64,000 nucleotides of DNA from Panacibacter ginsenosidivorans. Its GTDB lineage: Bacteria > Bacteroidota > Bacteroidia > Chitinophagales > Chitinophagaceae. Made by a program: the position numbers and the translations under genes. Positions 45,475 through 53,383 of the stretch are shown here, piece after piece. Location of the stretch: positions 3,723,501 through 3,787,500 of the forward strand of contig NZ_CP042435.1 in assembly GCF_007971225.1 (NCBI RefSeq). The letters are read 5' to 3'. The notes below the pieces were generated by a model. The model did no database searches and was not told the DNA's origin. It was given only the letters and a program-made list of their open reading frames with translations. Positions within the stretch are counted from its first letter, which is position 1. Each line of letters opens with the position of its first letter.

Positions 45475-45556
45475 TTTTATGAGCCGGACTTTTGTATATG
45501 AGTGATGCTTTGTTGCGTCGCACTCTTGTACTGGATAATATAAGTCATCAGTAAGA
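45475..45556 (+). repeat. Intergenic core repeat, class A
   Basis: TTTTATGAGCCGGACTTTTG, then GTTGCGTCGCACTCTTGTAC (45512-45531), then ATAATATAAGTCATCAGTAAG. It starts four nt after the tryptophan dioxygenase stop. Confidence 0.9.
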
Positions 45557-45600
45557 GTCTAAAATTTTTTATGATGGGTTCATGATCATAAAACGCAAAC

Positions 45601-45636
45601 AAAAAGGGGAACGAAATATTTCGTTCCCCTTTTTTA
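45601..45636. terminator. Bidirectional terminator between kynA and tsf
   Basis: Near-perfect palindrome of 17-bp arms (AAAAAGGGGAACGAAAT / ATTTCGTTCCCCTTTTT) flanked by A and T runs on both sides, between two convergent genes. Confidence 0.92.
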
Positions 45637-45655
45637 TAACAAATAAGATTAATAA

Positions 45656-46498
45656 TTAACCTAAAGCCACTCTTTTAAATTCTGTTACTTTCAAAGATGG
45701 ATCCACGCTTTTCAAGTAAGTTTCTACGCTTATACCTGCATCTTTTACAAAAGCCTGTGCTAATAAAGTTTGTTCTTTAAAGAAAGCATTGAGTTTACCT
45801 TCTGCGATCTTGCCAAGCATTTCATCTGTTTTACCAGCCATCTTAGGATCAGCTTTCATTGTTTCAATAACAATGTTTCTTTCTCTCTCTATTGTTGCAG
45901 CAGGAACACTTGCGGCATCAACTGCAACAGGATTCATAGCTGCAATCTGCATAGCTACATCTTTACCTGCTTCAGCAGCTTCTTTGCTTAAGCCAACCAA
46001 TACGCCCATCCTGTTTGCACCATGTATATAAGAGGCAACATAAGGTGCTTCAATTCTTTCAAATTTAGCTATACCGATTTTCTCACCGATCGCAGCAAGT
46101 TTATCGTTGATAAGATCTGCTACTTTAGAACCATTTACGTTTACTTCACTTAATTCTTCTGCACTCTTTACATTGTTGGCTACTGCAGCATCAGCAATAC
46201 TCTGTGCAAATGCAACGAAGTCTGCATTCTTGCTTACGAAGTCGGTTTCGCAACTGATACAAACAATAAAACCTGTTTTGTTATCTGCTGAAGTCTTTGC
46301 AATGATCACACCTTCTTTTGCTTCACGGTCGCTGCGTTTTGCAGCAACTTTCTGGCCCTGTTTGCGCAACCAGTCGATGGCAGCTTCAAAATCGCCATTA
46401 GTTTCTGTTAAGGCCTTACGGCAATCCATCATACCTGCGCCAGTTGTCTGGCGAAGTTTGTTGATGTCGGCTGCAGTTATTTGAACTGTTGTTGACAT
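45656..46498 (-). CDS. tsf: Translation elongation factor Ts
   Basis: 280 aa from the ATG at 46498 (MSTTVQITAADINKLRQTTG). The same frame is open to 46636, but that stretch translates the core repeat (RRTLV) and is rejected. It is the guanine-nucleotide exchange factor for EF-Tu. The UBA-like N-domain has TGAGMMDCRKALTE; the core has CISCETDFVSKNADF (TDF-V contact to EF-Tu), and the C-terminus has LLAQAFVKD. It is last in the rplM-rpsI-rpsB-tsf run. A 225-nt spacer to rpsB, holding a core repeat and a 13-bp inverted repeat, is unusually long for this pair. Confidence 0.97.
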   Translation of the reverse strand: MSTTVQITAADINKLRQTTGAGMMDCRKALTETNGDFEAAIDWLRKQGQKVAAKRSDREAKEGVIIAKTSADNKTGFIVCISCETDFVSKNADFVAFAQSIADAAVANNVKSAEELSEVNVNGSKVADLINDKLAAIGEKIGIAKFERIEAPYVASYIHGANRMGVLVGLSKEAAEAGKDVAMQIAAMNPVAVDAASVPAATIERERNIVIETMKADPKMAGKTDEMLGKIAEGKLNAFFKEQTLLAQAFVKDAGISVETYLKSVDPSLKVTEFKRVALG

Positions 46499-46601
46499 AA
46501 AATATAATTTGAAGATTGAGAATTTGAAAATCTGAAAATGAGCGGCAAAAGTTTTTTTACAACAATCATTTTCTGCGTTAAGAAAAGTTGAACACATAGG
46601 T

Positions 46602-46662
46602 CCATAAAGAACTAAGCGTACAAGAGTGCGACGCAACGGAAGTTGAATAGCGTTATAAAAGT
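46602..46662 (-). repeat. Intergenic core repeat, class A, inside the rpsB-tsf spacer
   Basis: Core GTACAAGAGTGCGACGCAAC (46618-46637), then GGAAGTTGAATAGCGTTATAAAAG leading into TTGGGTCAATAAT. It will be part of the rpsB-tsf transcript if the operon is read through. Confidence 0.9.
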
Positions 46663-46705
46663 TGGGTCAATAATCACCTCACAAATGATAATGATTATTG
46701 ACCCA
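46663..46705. promoter_or_regulatory. Perfect 13-bp inverted repeat between rpsB and tsf
   Basis: TGGGTCAATAATC (46663-46675) and GATTATTGACCCA (46693-46705), 17-nt loop. The left arm merges with the end of the core repeat. A T run follows only on the plus strand, away from the operon direction, so a processing or attenuation hairpin is as likely as a terminator. Confidence 0.6.
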
Positions 46706-46723
46706 TTATTTTTTGTGATTCAA

Positions 46724-47653
46724 TTATCTTCTTCCGCCACCTGCACCGCTACCGCCTGGTGCACCGCCGCCTTGTGGCCTGCGGCTTGCGCCACCTGGTA
46801 CACGGCGTTTAGGTTGGCCACCACCTGCACCACCACGGCCACCGCCACGGGAACCACCGCGACCGCCACGTGCTGCTTCAGCTTCAGCCTCTGCCTGTAA
46901 ACGCGCCGCTCTTTTTTCTGCCTCGTTATCTGTTTCTTCTACTTCTTCATCTTTAGAAGCCTGGCGTTCTGCCAAACCTTCTGCAATGGCAGCAGTAATA
47001 TAATTAGTGATGATAGCGATTGATTTTGTAGCATCATCATTGGCAGGAATAGAGTAATCAACTTTGTTAGGATCGCAGTTTGTATCTACCATACCGAATG
47101 TGGTAATGCCCAAACGTTTTGCTTCCGCCAAAGCAATGTGCTCGTGTCCGATATCAACGATGAACAATGCTGCAGGAAGACGGCCAAGCTGAGCGATACC
47201 ACCCAATACTTTTTCCATCTTGTCTTTATCACGGCTCAATGTTAAACGTTCTTTCTTGGTAAGACTTTCAGCGCTGCCGTCGTTCAGCATCTTTTCAATG
47301 CTCTGCATTTTCTTAACGCTCTTACGAACAGTATTGAAATTAGTAAGCATGCCACCCAACCAACGCTCAGTTGCGTAAGGCATATTTACTTTTTTGGCGC
47401 ATTCGCTAACGATCTCTTTCGCCTGCTTTTTAGTAGCAACGAACATGATCTTTTTACCGCTCTTAGCTATCTGCTTCATAGCAGCTGCAGTTTCCTGCAA
47501 ACCGTCAACTGTTCTGTTAAGATCAATGATGTGAATACCTTTCTTCTCTGCGAAGATGTAAGGCAACATCTTTGGGTTCCACTTCTTCTTGAGGTGACCA
47601 AAATGTACACCTGCTTCGAGCAACTGTTGCTGTAAAGAAGTATTTTGTTCCAT
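46724..47653 (-). CDS. rpsB: Ribosomal protein S2 with an RGG-type C-terminal extension
   Basis: 309 aa. Residues 1-230 are standard S2 (LLEAGVHFGHLKKKWNPKM, MLTNFNTVRKS, GITTFGMVDTNCDPNKVDYSIPANDDA). Residues 231-260 are an acidic/Ala-rich helix and 261-309 a Gly/Arg/Pro-rich tail (RGGRGGSRGGGRGG, then PKRR and SRRPQGGG), about 50-70 residues longer than E. coli S2. The tail resembles eukaryotic RGG motifs and may add RNA contacts. S2 sits on the 30S head-body junction near the mRNA exit, where Bacteroidota handle initiation without strong Shine-Dalgarno pairing. Second to last in the ribosomal operon. Confidence 0.97.
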   Translation of the reverse strand: MEQNTSLQQQLLEAGVHFGHLKKKWNPKMLPYIFAEKKGIHIIDLNRTVDGLQETAAAMKQIAKSGKKIMFVATKKQAKEIVSECAKKVNMPYATERWLGGMLTNFNTVRKSVKKMQSIEKMLNDGSAESLTKKERLTLSRDKDKMEKVLGGIAQLGRLPAALFIVDIGHEHIALAEAKRLGITTFGMVDTNCDPNKVDYSIPANDDATKSIAIITNYITAAIAEGLAERQASKDEEVEETDNEAEKRAARLQAEAEAEAARGGRGGSRGGGRGGAGGGQPKRRVPGGASRRPQGGGAPGGSGAGGGRR

Positions 47654-47757
47654 TTTACTTTATTGTTGTAATTGTTTTGAATATTGTTTGTTCCCGGTTC
47701 CCGGTTTCCAGATACCAGTTAAAACCGGTAACCAGCAACCTGTAACAGGCATCCAGA

Positions 47758-48147
47758 TTAACGTTTGCTGAACTGATAGCTTCTGCGAGCTTTCTTATGA
47801 CCAAATTTCTTACGTTCCACACCACGTGGGTCACGTTTAAGAAAACCAGCAGCTTTTAAAGCAGGGCGGTATTCTGCGTTTACTTCGAGCAGTGCACGTG
47901 CAATGCCGAGTTTAGCAGCTTCTGCCTGGCCTTTAATACCACCGCCTGCTGCATTGATCTTTACATCAAATTTATCAGTAGCTTCAATGGCTTTTAAAGG
48001 TGCAACTACCTGGTTCTGCAGGTATGCAAGCGAGAAATATTCTTTGTAGTCTTTGTCGTTTATAGTGATCTTACCATCACCCTTGCTTAAGAAAACACGG
48101 GTAACAGCTTCTTTACGGCGACCAACTGCGTTTTTTTGCTTTTCCAT
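47758..48147 (-). CDS. rpsI: Ribosomal protein S9
   Basis: 129 aa, standard length. GRRKEAVTRVFLSKGDGKITIN at the start, GGGIKGQAEAAKLGIARALLE in the middle and the conserved basic C-terminus KKFGHKKARRSYQFSKR, whose last Arg touches P-site tRNA. It lies 46 nt after rplM. The spacer to rpsB (104 nt) consists of degenerate CCGGTTCCCGG/ACCAG words. Confidence 0.98.
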   Translation of the reverse strand: MEKQKNAVGRRKEAVTRVFLSKGDGKITINDKDYKEYFSLAYLQNQVVAPLKAIEATDKFDVKINAAGGGIKGQAEAAKLGIARALLEVNAEYRPALKAAGFLKRDPRGVERKKFGHKKARRSYQFSKR

Positions 48148-48193
48148 TTATTTTTTTGCTTTGAGCTTTAAGCTTTGGGCTTTCAGCAATTTT

Positions 48194-48637
48194 TTAGAAT
48201 TTAAATGCTTTAGGTTGCTGTGCTGTGTGAGGGTGTTTATCACCTGCATACACAAACAATTTCTTATACATCTTACGGCCAAGACGGTTTTTAGGAAGCA
48301 TGCCTTTTACAGCTCTTTCCATTACCACTTCAGGACGGCGTTTAATAAGATCCTGTGCTGCTTCTTCTTTTTTACCACCTGGGTAACCAGAGTAGTTGAT
48401 GTATTGTTTGTCATGGAATTTGTTACCTGTAAAAACAACTTTGTCAGCGTTTGTTACGATAACATAATCGCCGCAATCTACGTGCGGTGTATAATACGCC
48501 TTGTTCTTGCCACGAAGAACAGCAGCGATTTTAGATGCAATGCGACCTACGGTTTGATTAGTACCGTCAACTATGTACCAGTCACGCTGTACGGTAGCCT
48601 CGTTCGCACTTTTTGTGGTGAAATGTAGTTTACTCAT
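48194..48637 (-). CDS. rplM: Ribosomal protein L13
   Basis: 147 aa. [26 protein letters not shown] and the family signature [29 protein letters not shown] are present. First gene of the rplM-rpsI-rpsB-tsf run. A small hairpin in the leader (48659-48676) sits 22 nt before the start; since L13 represses its own operon in E. coli, a regulatory leader is possible but not shown. Confidence 0.98.
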   Translation of the reverse strand: MSKLHFTTKSANEATVQRDWYIVDGTNQTVGRIASKIAAVLRGKNKAYYTPHVDCGDYVIVTNADKVVFTGNKFHDKQYINYSGYPGGKKEEAAQDLIKRRPEVVMERAVKGMLPKNRLGRKMYKKLFVYAGDKHPHTAQQPKAFKF

Positions 48638-48658
48638 TGTATTTTGTTTTTGATCCTG

Positions 48659-48681
48659 CCTGCGCTATCCCGCAGGTTTTT
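48659..48681 (-). promoter_or_regulatory. Leader hairpin before rplM
   Basis: CCTGCG/CGCAGG stem with 6-nt loop in the probable 5' leader; an imperfect -7 box CACCTTTG (48692-48699, minus) lies just upstream. Role uncertain. Confidence 0.4.
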
Positions 48682-48811
48682 AAATGGAGCGCAAAGGTGC
48701 AGTTATACATTTATTCTTCCAAAGAATTAAGGAAGTTATTTTTATTAAACATTCATAATTTGCTGATTTTCAATAAAAATTTTGCTCAAATATTTTATTT
48801 GTAGTGTGAAA

Positions 48812-49096
48812 CCAGCACCAATATTACTATTTGATATCTGTTGTGTCACTCACTTGTACGTTCTGTAAGCGCTTCAGCAAAGTGCAAAACTTAAATATAA
48901 TAAAGCTTTGTGCTGGAATTTTATTTTCGAACAAGGATTGTTTGTCATCAATTTGTCATAACAAGTTTTATATAAAATCTTCGTTCCATTTCATTACGTA
49001 AATAATACTGCTCATTAAATAGTTTGCCCCGTTTAGCACAACAGTACACGAGTGCGACGCAACGGAAGCTTAATTTAGTTTTATAGTTGGGTCAAT
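48812..49096. repeat. Mixed facing pair: class B arm and class A arm
   Basis: The forward class B core TGTTGTGTCACTCACTTGTACG (48839-48860) with CAGCAAAG inner flank faces the reverse class A core GTACACGAGTGCGACGCAAC (49044-49063), followed by GGAAGCTTAATTTAG and GTTGGGTCAATAAT. The 614-bp spacer between rplM and hemA has no gene. Confidence 0.85.
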
Positions 49097-49210
49097 AATA
49101 TTGTATATACACATAACATTCGTAAGAGCATTTTAAATGGCAAACGAAAACATGACAGAGAAATGACACAGGAATGACGCCGGTCATGTTTCAAACGTAA
49201 ACGTATCGGG

Positions 49211-49218
49211 TATTTTTG
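49211..49218 (+). promoter_or_regulatory. Probable -7 box of hemA
   Basis: TATTTTTG, 33 nt before the ATG at 49252; the first promoter of the haem cluster. Confidence 0.5.
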
Positions 49219-49251
49219 CGTCAGAATAAAATTAACCAGCAGATAAAGAAA

Positions 49252-50478
49252 ATGCATATCAGCCAGTTTTATATCGCCGGGATCAACTACAAAAAAACAG
49301 ATGCATCTGTAAGAGGTTTGTTTGCTGTTAATAATGATCATTATGCTTCTGTACTTCAGAAGGCTCCGGACTATTTTCTTGATCAGCTTTTTATATTGAG
49401 TACCTGCAACCGCACAGAGATCTATGGAATTGCACCTTGTGCAGACAGCCTGGTTCATTTGCTTTGCAGCGAAACAGAAGGTTCAGTTGAAACATTTAAA
49501 GAACTGGCTTATATAAAACAAGGCGAAGAAGCAATTGAACACCTTTTCAATGTAGCTTCTGGTTTAGATTCCCAGATTCTTGGTGATTATGAAATTGTGG
49601 GCCAGATAAAACAGGCTACCAGATTTGCAAAAGAGCATGGTTTCGTTGGTGCTTTTCTTGAAAGAATGGTGAATACTGTTTTACAATCTTCGAAAGCAGT
49701 AAAAGGCCAGACCGCATTAAGTGGTGGTACTGTTTCTGTATCTTTTGCAGCTATCCAGTTTTTGATGGATAATGTTACAAATGTTGCTAATAAAAAAATA
49801 CTGTTGCTTGGCACAGGAAAGATTGGCCGCAACACATGTAAAAATCTTGTTGATTATTTACACACCACGAATATTACACTTATCAATCGCACCCCAGATA
49901 AAGCTGTTGAGCTGGCAGATGAATTAGGGTTACAATACGCATCATTTGAAGATGCTGATAAATATATTGCGGAAGCAGATATTATAATTGTTGCTACCAA
50001 TGCAGAGCAACCTGTTATTATGAAAGCAGATCTTGAAAGCAGTAATACCAAAATCCTTATTGATCTTTCCATTCCTAATAATATTGACCCATTAGCAAAA
50101 GAACTTGCTCATATTACTTTAGTAAATGTGGATGATCTTTCAAAGATCAACGATGCCACTTTACAGAAACGTCAGGCAGAAGTTCCCAAAGCAAAAGCAA
50201 TTATAGCAGAGCACATTGATGAATTTACAGAATGGTACAGCATGCGTAAGAATGTTCCTGTTTTAAAAGCAGTAAAACAAAAGCTTCAGGATATGCATGC
50301 ATGTAATCTTTTTATGGCTATGCATCCAAATCTTGGAGAAAATTACACACATCACGCTTCATCAGATTCTATTCAAAAAGTTATTAATAATATGGCCCTT
50401 AAAATGCGCCAGCAACGCAAACCCGGGTGTAATTATATAGAAGCAATTAATGATTTCATTACCAGCCGCGTTCATTAA
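49252..50478 (+). CDS. hemA: Glutamyl-tRNA reductase
   Basis: 408 aa from the ATG at 49252; the frame is open to a TTG at 49216 that overlaps the promoter. It reduces Glu-tRNA(Glu) to glutamate-1-semialdehyde with NADPH, the first committed step of haem synthesis. Catalytic C52 in ILSTCNRTEIYG, LDSQILGDYEIVGQIKQA in the catalytic domain, the NADPH site KILLLGTGKIGRN, and a C-terminal dimerisation helix. Its stop (TAA 50476-50478) is the first three bases of the hemC -7 box. Confidence 0.97.
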   Translation: MHISQFYIAGINYKKTDASVRGLFAVNNDHYASVLQKAPDYFLDQLFILSTCNRTEIYGIAPCADSLVHLLCSETEGSVETFKELAYIKQGEEAIEHLFNVASGLDSQILGDYEIVGQIKQATRFAKEHGFVGAFLERMVNTVLQSSKAVKGQTALSGGTVSVSFAAIQFLMDNVTNVANKKILLLGTGKIGRNTCKNLVDYLHTTNITLINRTPDKAVELADELGLQYASFEDADKYIAEADIIIVATNAEQPVIMKADLESSNTKILIDLSIPNNIDPLAKELAHITLVNVDDLSKINDATLQKRQAEVPKAKAIIAEHIDEFTEWYSMRKNVPVLKAVKQKLQDMHACNLFMAMHPNLGENYTHHASSDSIQKVINNMALKMRQQRKPGCNYIEAINDFITSRVH

Positions 50479-50483
50479 TTTTG
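50476..50483 (+). promoter_or_regulatory. -7 box of hemC overlapping the hemA stop (leaderless arrangement)
   Basis: TAATTTTG, with four nucleotides to the hemC ATG at 50488; the first three bases are the hemA stop codon. Confidence 0.45.
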
Positions 50484-50487
50484 CCGC

Positions 50488-51411
50488 ATGTCCAAAGTTT
50501 TAAGGATCGGTACAAGAGAAAGCCAGTTAGCCGTTTGGCAGGCAGAGCTTGTAAAATCTCAATTAGCACAAAACAATATTGAAAGTGAATTGGTCTTCAT
50601 CAAAAGTGAAGGCGATATTGATTTGGTTACACCTTTATATGAAATAGGCGTGCAGGGCATTTTTACCAAAACACTTGATGCCGCATTGCTTAGCAGAAGA
50701 ATTGATCTTGCAGTTCATTCCATGAAAGATGTTCCCGTACAACTTGCAAAAGGAATTGTGCAGGCTGCAGTGTTGAAAAGAGCTTCTTATAAAGACATTC
50801 TTGTTTATAAAAACGATACAGGTTTTCTCAACGAGAAAAATTCAGTTGCAACAATCGCAACAAGCAGTATTCGTCGTAAAGCGCAATGGTTGCACCAATA
50901 CCCAAATCATACAATCGAAAATCTTCGTGGTAATGTAAATACACGTTTACAAAAGGTTAAAGACAATAACTGGAACGGCGCCATCTTTGCCGCGGCAGGT
51001 GTTGAACGTATTAATGTGCGTCCTGAAAATTCTATTGATATAACCTGGATGTTACCTGCACCTGCACAAGGGGCGATCATGATTGTATGTAATGAAGATG
51101 ATGCAGAAACAAAAGCAGTGTGTGCATCATTAAACGATGAGACAACTGCAGCTTGCACAAAAATTGAAAGAGATTTTTTAAAGACATTGATGGGTGGTTG
51201 CTCAACGCCAATAAGTGCATTGGCAGAGATTGAAAATGATAAAATACATTTCAAAGGAAATATTTTCTCATTAGATGGAACCCGATTTTTAGAAACAGAA
51301 AGATTAATTGACATAAATAATGCAATTACTTCAGGTATTGATGCAGCTAAAGAATTATTAAACAGAGGCGCAGATAAAATAACAGCCGCTATCAGGAATG
51401 CCATCATTTAA
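50488..51411 (+). CDS. hemC: Porphobilinogen deaminase (hydroxymethylbilane synthase)
   Basis: 307 aa. Polymerises four porphobilinogens to hydroxymethylbilane. LRIGTRESQLAVWQAE at the N-terminus, DLAVHSMKDVPVQLAKG with the catalytic Asp, SSIRRKAQWLHQYPNH, NLRGNVNTRLQKV and the dipyrromethane-cofactor Cys in LMGGCSTPISALAE. Nine nt after hemA and overlapping hemD by 14 nt, so translational coupling with hemD is likely. Confidence 0.97.
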   Translation: MSKVLRIGTRESQLAVWQAELVKSQLAQNNIESELVFIKSEGDIDLVTPLYEIGVQGIFTKTLDAALLSRRIDLAVHSMKDVPVQLAKGIVQAAVLKRASYKDILVYKNDTGFLNEKNSVATIATSSIRRKAQWLHQYPNHTIENLRGNVNTRLQKVKDNNWNGAIFAAAGVERINVRPENSIDITWMLPAPAQGAIMIVCNEDDAETKAVCASLNDETTAACTKIERDFLKTLMGGCSTPISALAEIENDKIHFKGNIFSLDGTRFLETERLIDINNAITSGIDAAKELLNRGADKITAAIRNAII

Positions 51412-52099
51412 ATACAACATATTATGCACACGACCTCTTGATAGCATGCTTATATACAAAGCAGCTAACAAAGGCATAAGTATAGATGAAGTATCGTTTG
51501 TAGAAACGGAAGCAATTATAACAACGGATATTATTGAGAAGATAAAAAATATCGCAACAAAAAAAGCAACAGTAGTTTTTACAAGCATGAATGCAGTGGA
51601 TGCGGTTACTGCGCAGTTAACGCAGATACCAGACTGGAAAATTTTTTGCGTTGGTGGTGTTACCAAAGAAACTGTTTTCAATTTTTTTGGAGAGAAATCT
51701 GTTGAAGGCACAGCAAAGAATGCAAAAATGCTGGCAGAAAAAATAATTCTCACGGGTGAAAGCAAAGAGGTTTTTTTCTTTTGCGGAGATCAGCGGCTCG
51801 ACGAGTTACCGGAAACCCTCAACGCAAATGATATAAAAGTTAATGAAGTAATTGTCTATACCACAAGGCTTATTCCAAATTTCATTGTTAAGAATTACGA
51901 TGGCATTATTTTTTTCAGCCCAAGTGCTGTGCATAGTTTTTTTTCAGATAATACAATTGCCACAAGTGTAGTATTGTTTTCGATCGGTACCACTACAACG
52001 GCCACAATAAAAACATATTGCACCAATAAGATCATTACAAGCGAGTGGCCCGGCAAAGAAAATATGATAGATTTAGTATTGGATTATTATAAAACATAA
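51398..52099 (+). CDS. hemD: Uroporphyrinogen-III synthase
   Basis: 233 aa, at the expected position and size. It cyclises hydroxymethylbilane with D-ring inversion. As usual for HemD the sequence is weakly conserved; visible marks are ILCTRPLDS near the start, VVFTSMNAVDAVTAQL, FCVGGVTKETV, and IIFFSPSAVHSFFSDN with GTTTTATI (the conserved SPSAV...G.TTA.). It overlaps hemC by 14 nt. Confidence 0.92.
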   Translation: MPSFKYNILCTRPLDSMLIYKAANKGISIDEVSFVETEAIITTDIIEKIKNIATKKATVVFTSMNAVDAVTAQLTQIPDWKIFCVGGVTKETVFNFFGEKSVEGTAKNAKMLAEKIILTGESKEVFFFCGDQRLDELPETLNANDIKVNEVIVYTTRLIPNFIVKNYDGIIFFSPSAVHSFFSDNTIATSVVLFSIGTTTTATIKTYCTNKIITSEWPGKENMIDLVLDYYKT

Positions 52100-52110
52100 A
52101 TAGAGAATTA

Positions 52111-52188
52111 TGAGCCAGGCGTCATTACTACTATGATGCTCCTATTGCGTCGCACTCTTGTGCTGCAACAAATATTTCAGCAATTCAC
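52111..52188 (+). repeat. Intergenic core repeat, class A, between hemD and hemE
   Basis: TATGAGCCAGGCGTC, CTATGATGCTCC, core ATTGCGTCGCACTCTTGTGC (52144-52163), then AATATTTCAGCAATTC. It starts 10 nt after the hemD stop. Confidence 0.9.
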
Positions 52189-52205
52189 TATTCACCATCA
52201 ACACA

Positions 52206-53240
52206 ATGTCACAACTTAAGAACGATTTACTACTACGAACACTAAAAGGAGAACAAACAGAACGTACCCCTGTATGGATGATGCGCCAGGCAGGAAGATA
52301 TTTGCCTGAATACAGAGTACTTAGAGAGAAGTACGGTTTCTTTGAAAGGTGCCAGACACCTGGGCTTGCATGCGAAATAACTATTCAGCCTGTTGATATC
52401 GTTGGTGTAGACGCAGCAATTTTATTTTCAGATATCCTGGTAGTACCACAGGCTATGGGATTAGAAGTACAGTTGATAGAAAACAAAGGGCCAATTCTTC
52501 CTGATCCAATTCAAACGGCAAATGATTTAAAACGTATTCACGTTCCCGATGTGTATGAAACATTACAATATGTTTTTGATGCCATCAAATTAATCAAACA
52601 GGAATTAAATGGCCGTGTACCATTGATAGGTTTTGCCGGTGCACCATGGACATTGCTTTGTTATATGGTGCAAGGTAAGGGCTCTAAAACATTTGACGAA
52701 GCAAAAGCATTTTGCTACCAGCAACCTGAACTTGCACACCAGTTACTACAAATGATAACTGATACAACCATTGCCTATTTGAAAGGCCAGGTTGCAGCAG
52801 GTGCAGACACTATCCAGATCTTTGATAGCTGGGGTGGCTTATTAAGTCCGCAGGACTTTGAAAATATTTCTTTAAAATATATCAGGCAGATCGTTAACGC
52901 GTTAAAAGATGAAGTACCAACGATAATCTTCGCAAAAGGTGCCTGGTTTGCACTGGAAGAAATGGCGGCAACAGGCGCGGCTGGCCTTGGAATCGATTGG
53001 TGTATCAAACCTCAACTGGCAAGAAAATTTGCAGGTAATAATGTAACACTACAAGGTAATTTTGATCCTGCAAAATTGTTATCGCCAATTCCTGTTATAC
53101 AAAAAGAAGTAAAAGAAATGTTACAGGCATTTGGCCCCGGAAGACATGTTGCAAATCTTGGTCATGGTATTTTACCAAATGTTCCTGTTGATCATGCAAG
53201 AGCATTTGTGGAAACAGTGAAAGAATACAGTTTTAAGTAA
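52206..53240 (+). CDS. hemE: Uroporphyrinogen decarboxylase
   Basis: 344 aa from the ATG at 52206; 16 more upstream codons are open and run into the repeat. It removes four acetate carboxyls to give coproporphyrinogen [20 protein letters not shown] (signature 1), [16 protein letters not shown] with the catalytic Asp, [20 protein letters not shown] (signature 2), [12 protein letters not shown] and a final [19 protein letters not shown]. Cytosolic dimer. Confidence 0.97.
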   Translation: MSQLKNDLLLRTLKGEQTERTPVWMMRQAGRYLPEYRVLREKYGFFERCQTPGLACEITIQPVDIVGVDAAILFSDILVVPQAMGLEVQLIENKGPILPDPIQTANDLKRIHVPDVYETLQYVFDAIKLIKQELNGRVPLIGFAGAPWTLLCYMVQGKGSKTFDEAKAFCYQQPELAHQLLQMITDTTIAYLKGQVAAGADTIQIFDSWGGLLSPQDFENISLKYIRQIVNALKDEVPTIIFAKGAWFALEEMAATGAAGLGIDWCIKPQLARKFAGNNVTLQGNFDPAKLLSPIPVIQKEVKEMLQAFGPGRHVANLGHGILPNVPVDHARAFVETVKEYSFK

Positions 53241-53249
53241 TAAGTCGTG

Positions 53250-53322
53250 CAAGGTTCTGAACGTACAAGAGTGCGACGCAACGAAGATGGCCATAGATGT
53301 AAAGCCCGGCTCAAAAAAAATT
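53250..53322 (-). repeat. Intergenic core repeat, class A, between hemE and hemF
   Basis: Core GTACAAGAGTGCGACGCAAC (53263-53282), then GAAGATGGCCATAGATG and AAGCCCGGCTCAAAAAAA. All modules present. Confidence 0.92.
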
Positions 53323-53383
53323 GTAGTGATCAATATCATAATTTATTTATCAGATTGCTTTGACCTTTGTTTAAAAAGTTTTT

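Noticed and set aside
46499-46636. 46-residue N-terminal extension of EF-Ts
   Set aside because: Starts at TTG within the core repeat; EF-Ts family begins at the ATG at 46498.
48053-48628. 191-codon plus-strand open frame
   Set aside because: Antisense to rplM and rpsI, which are certain.
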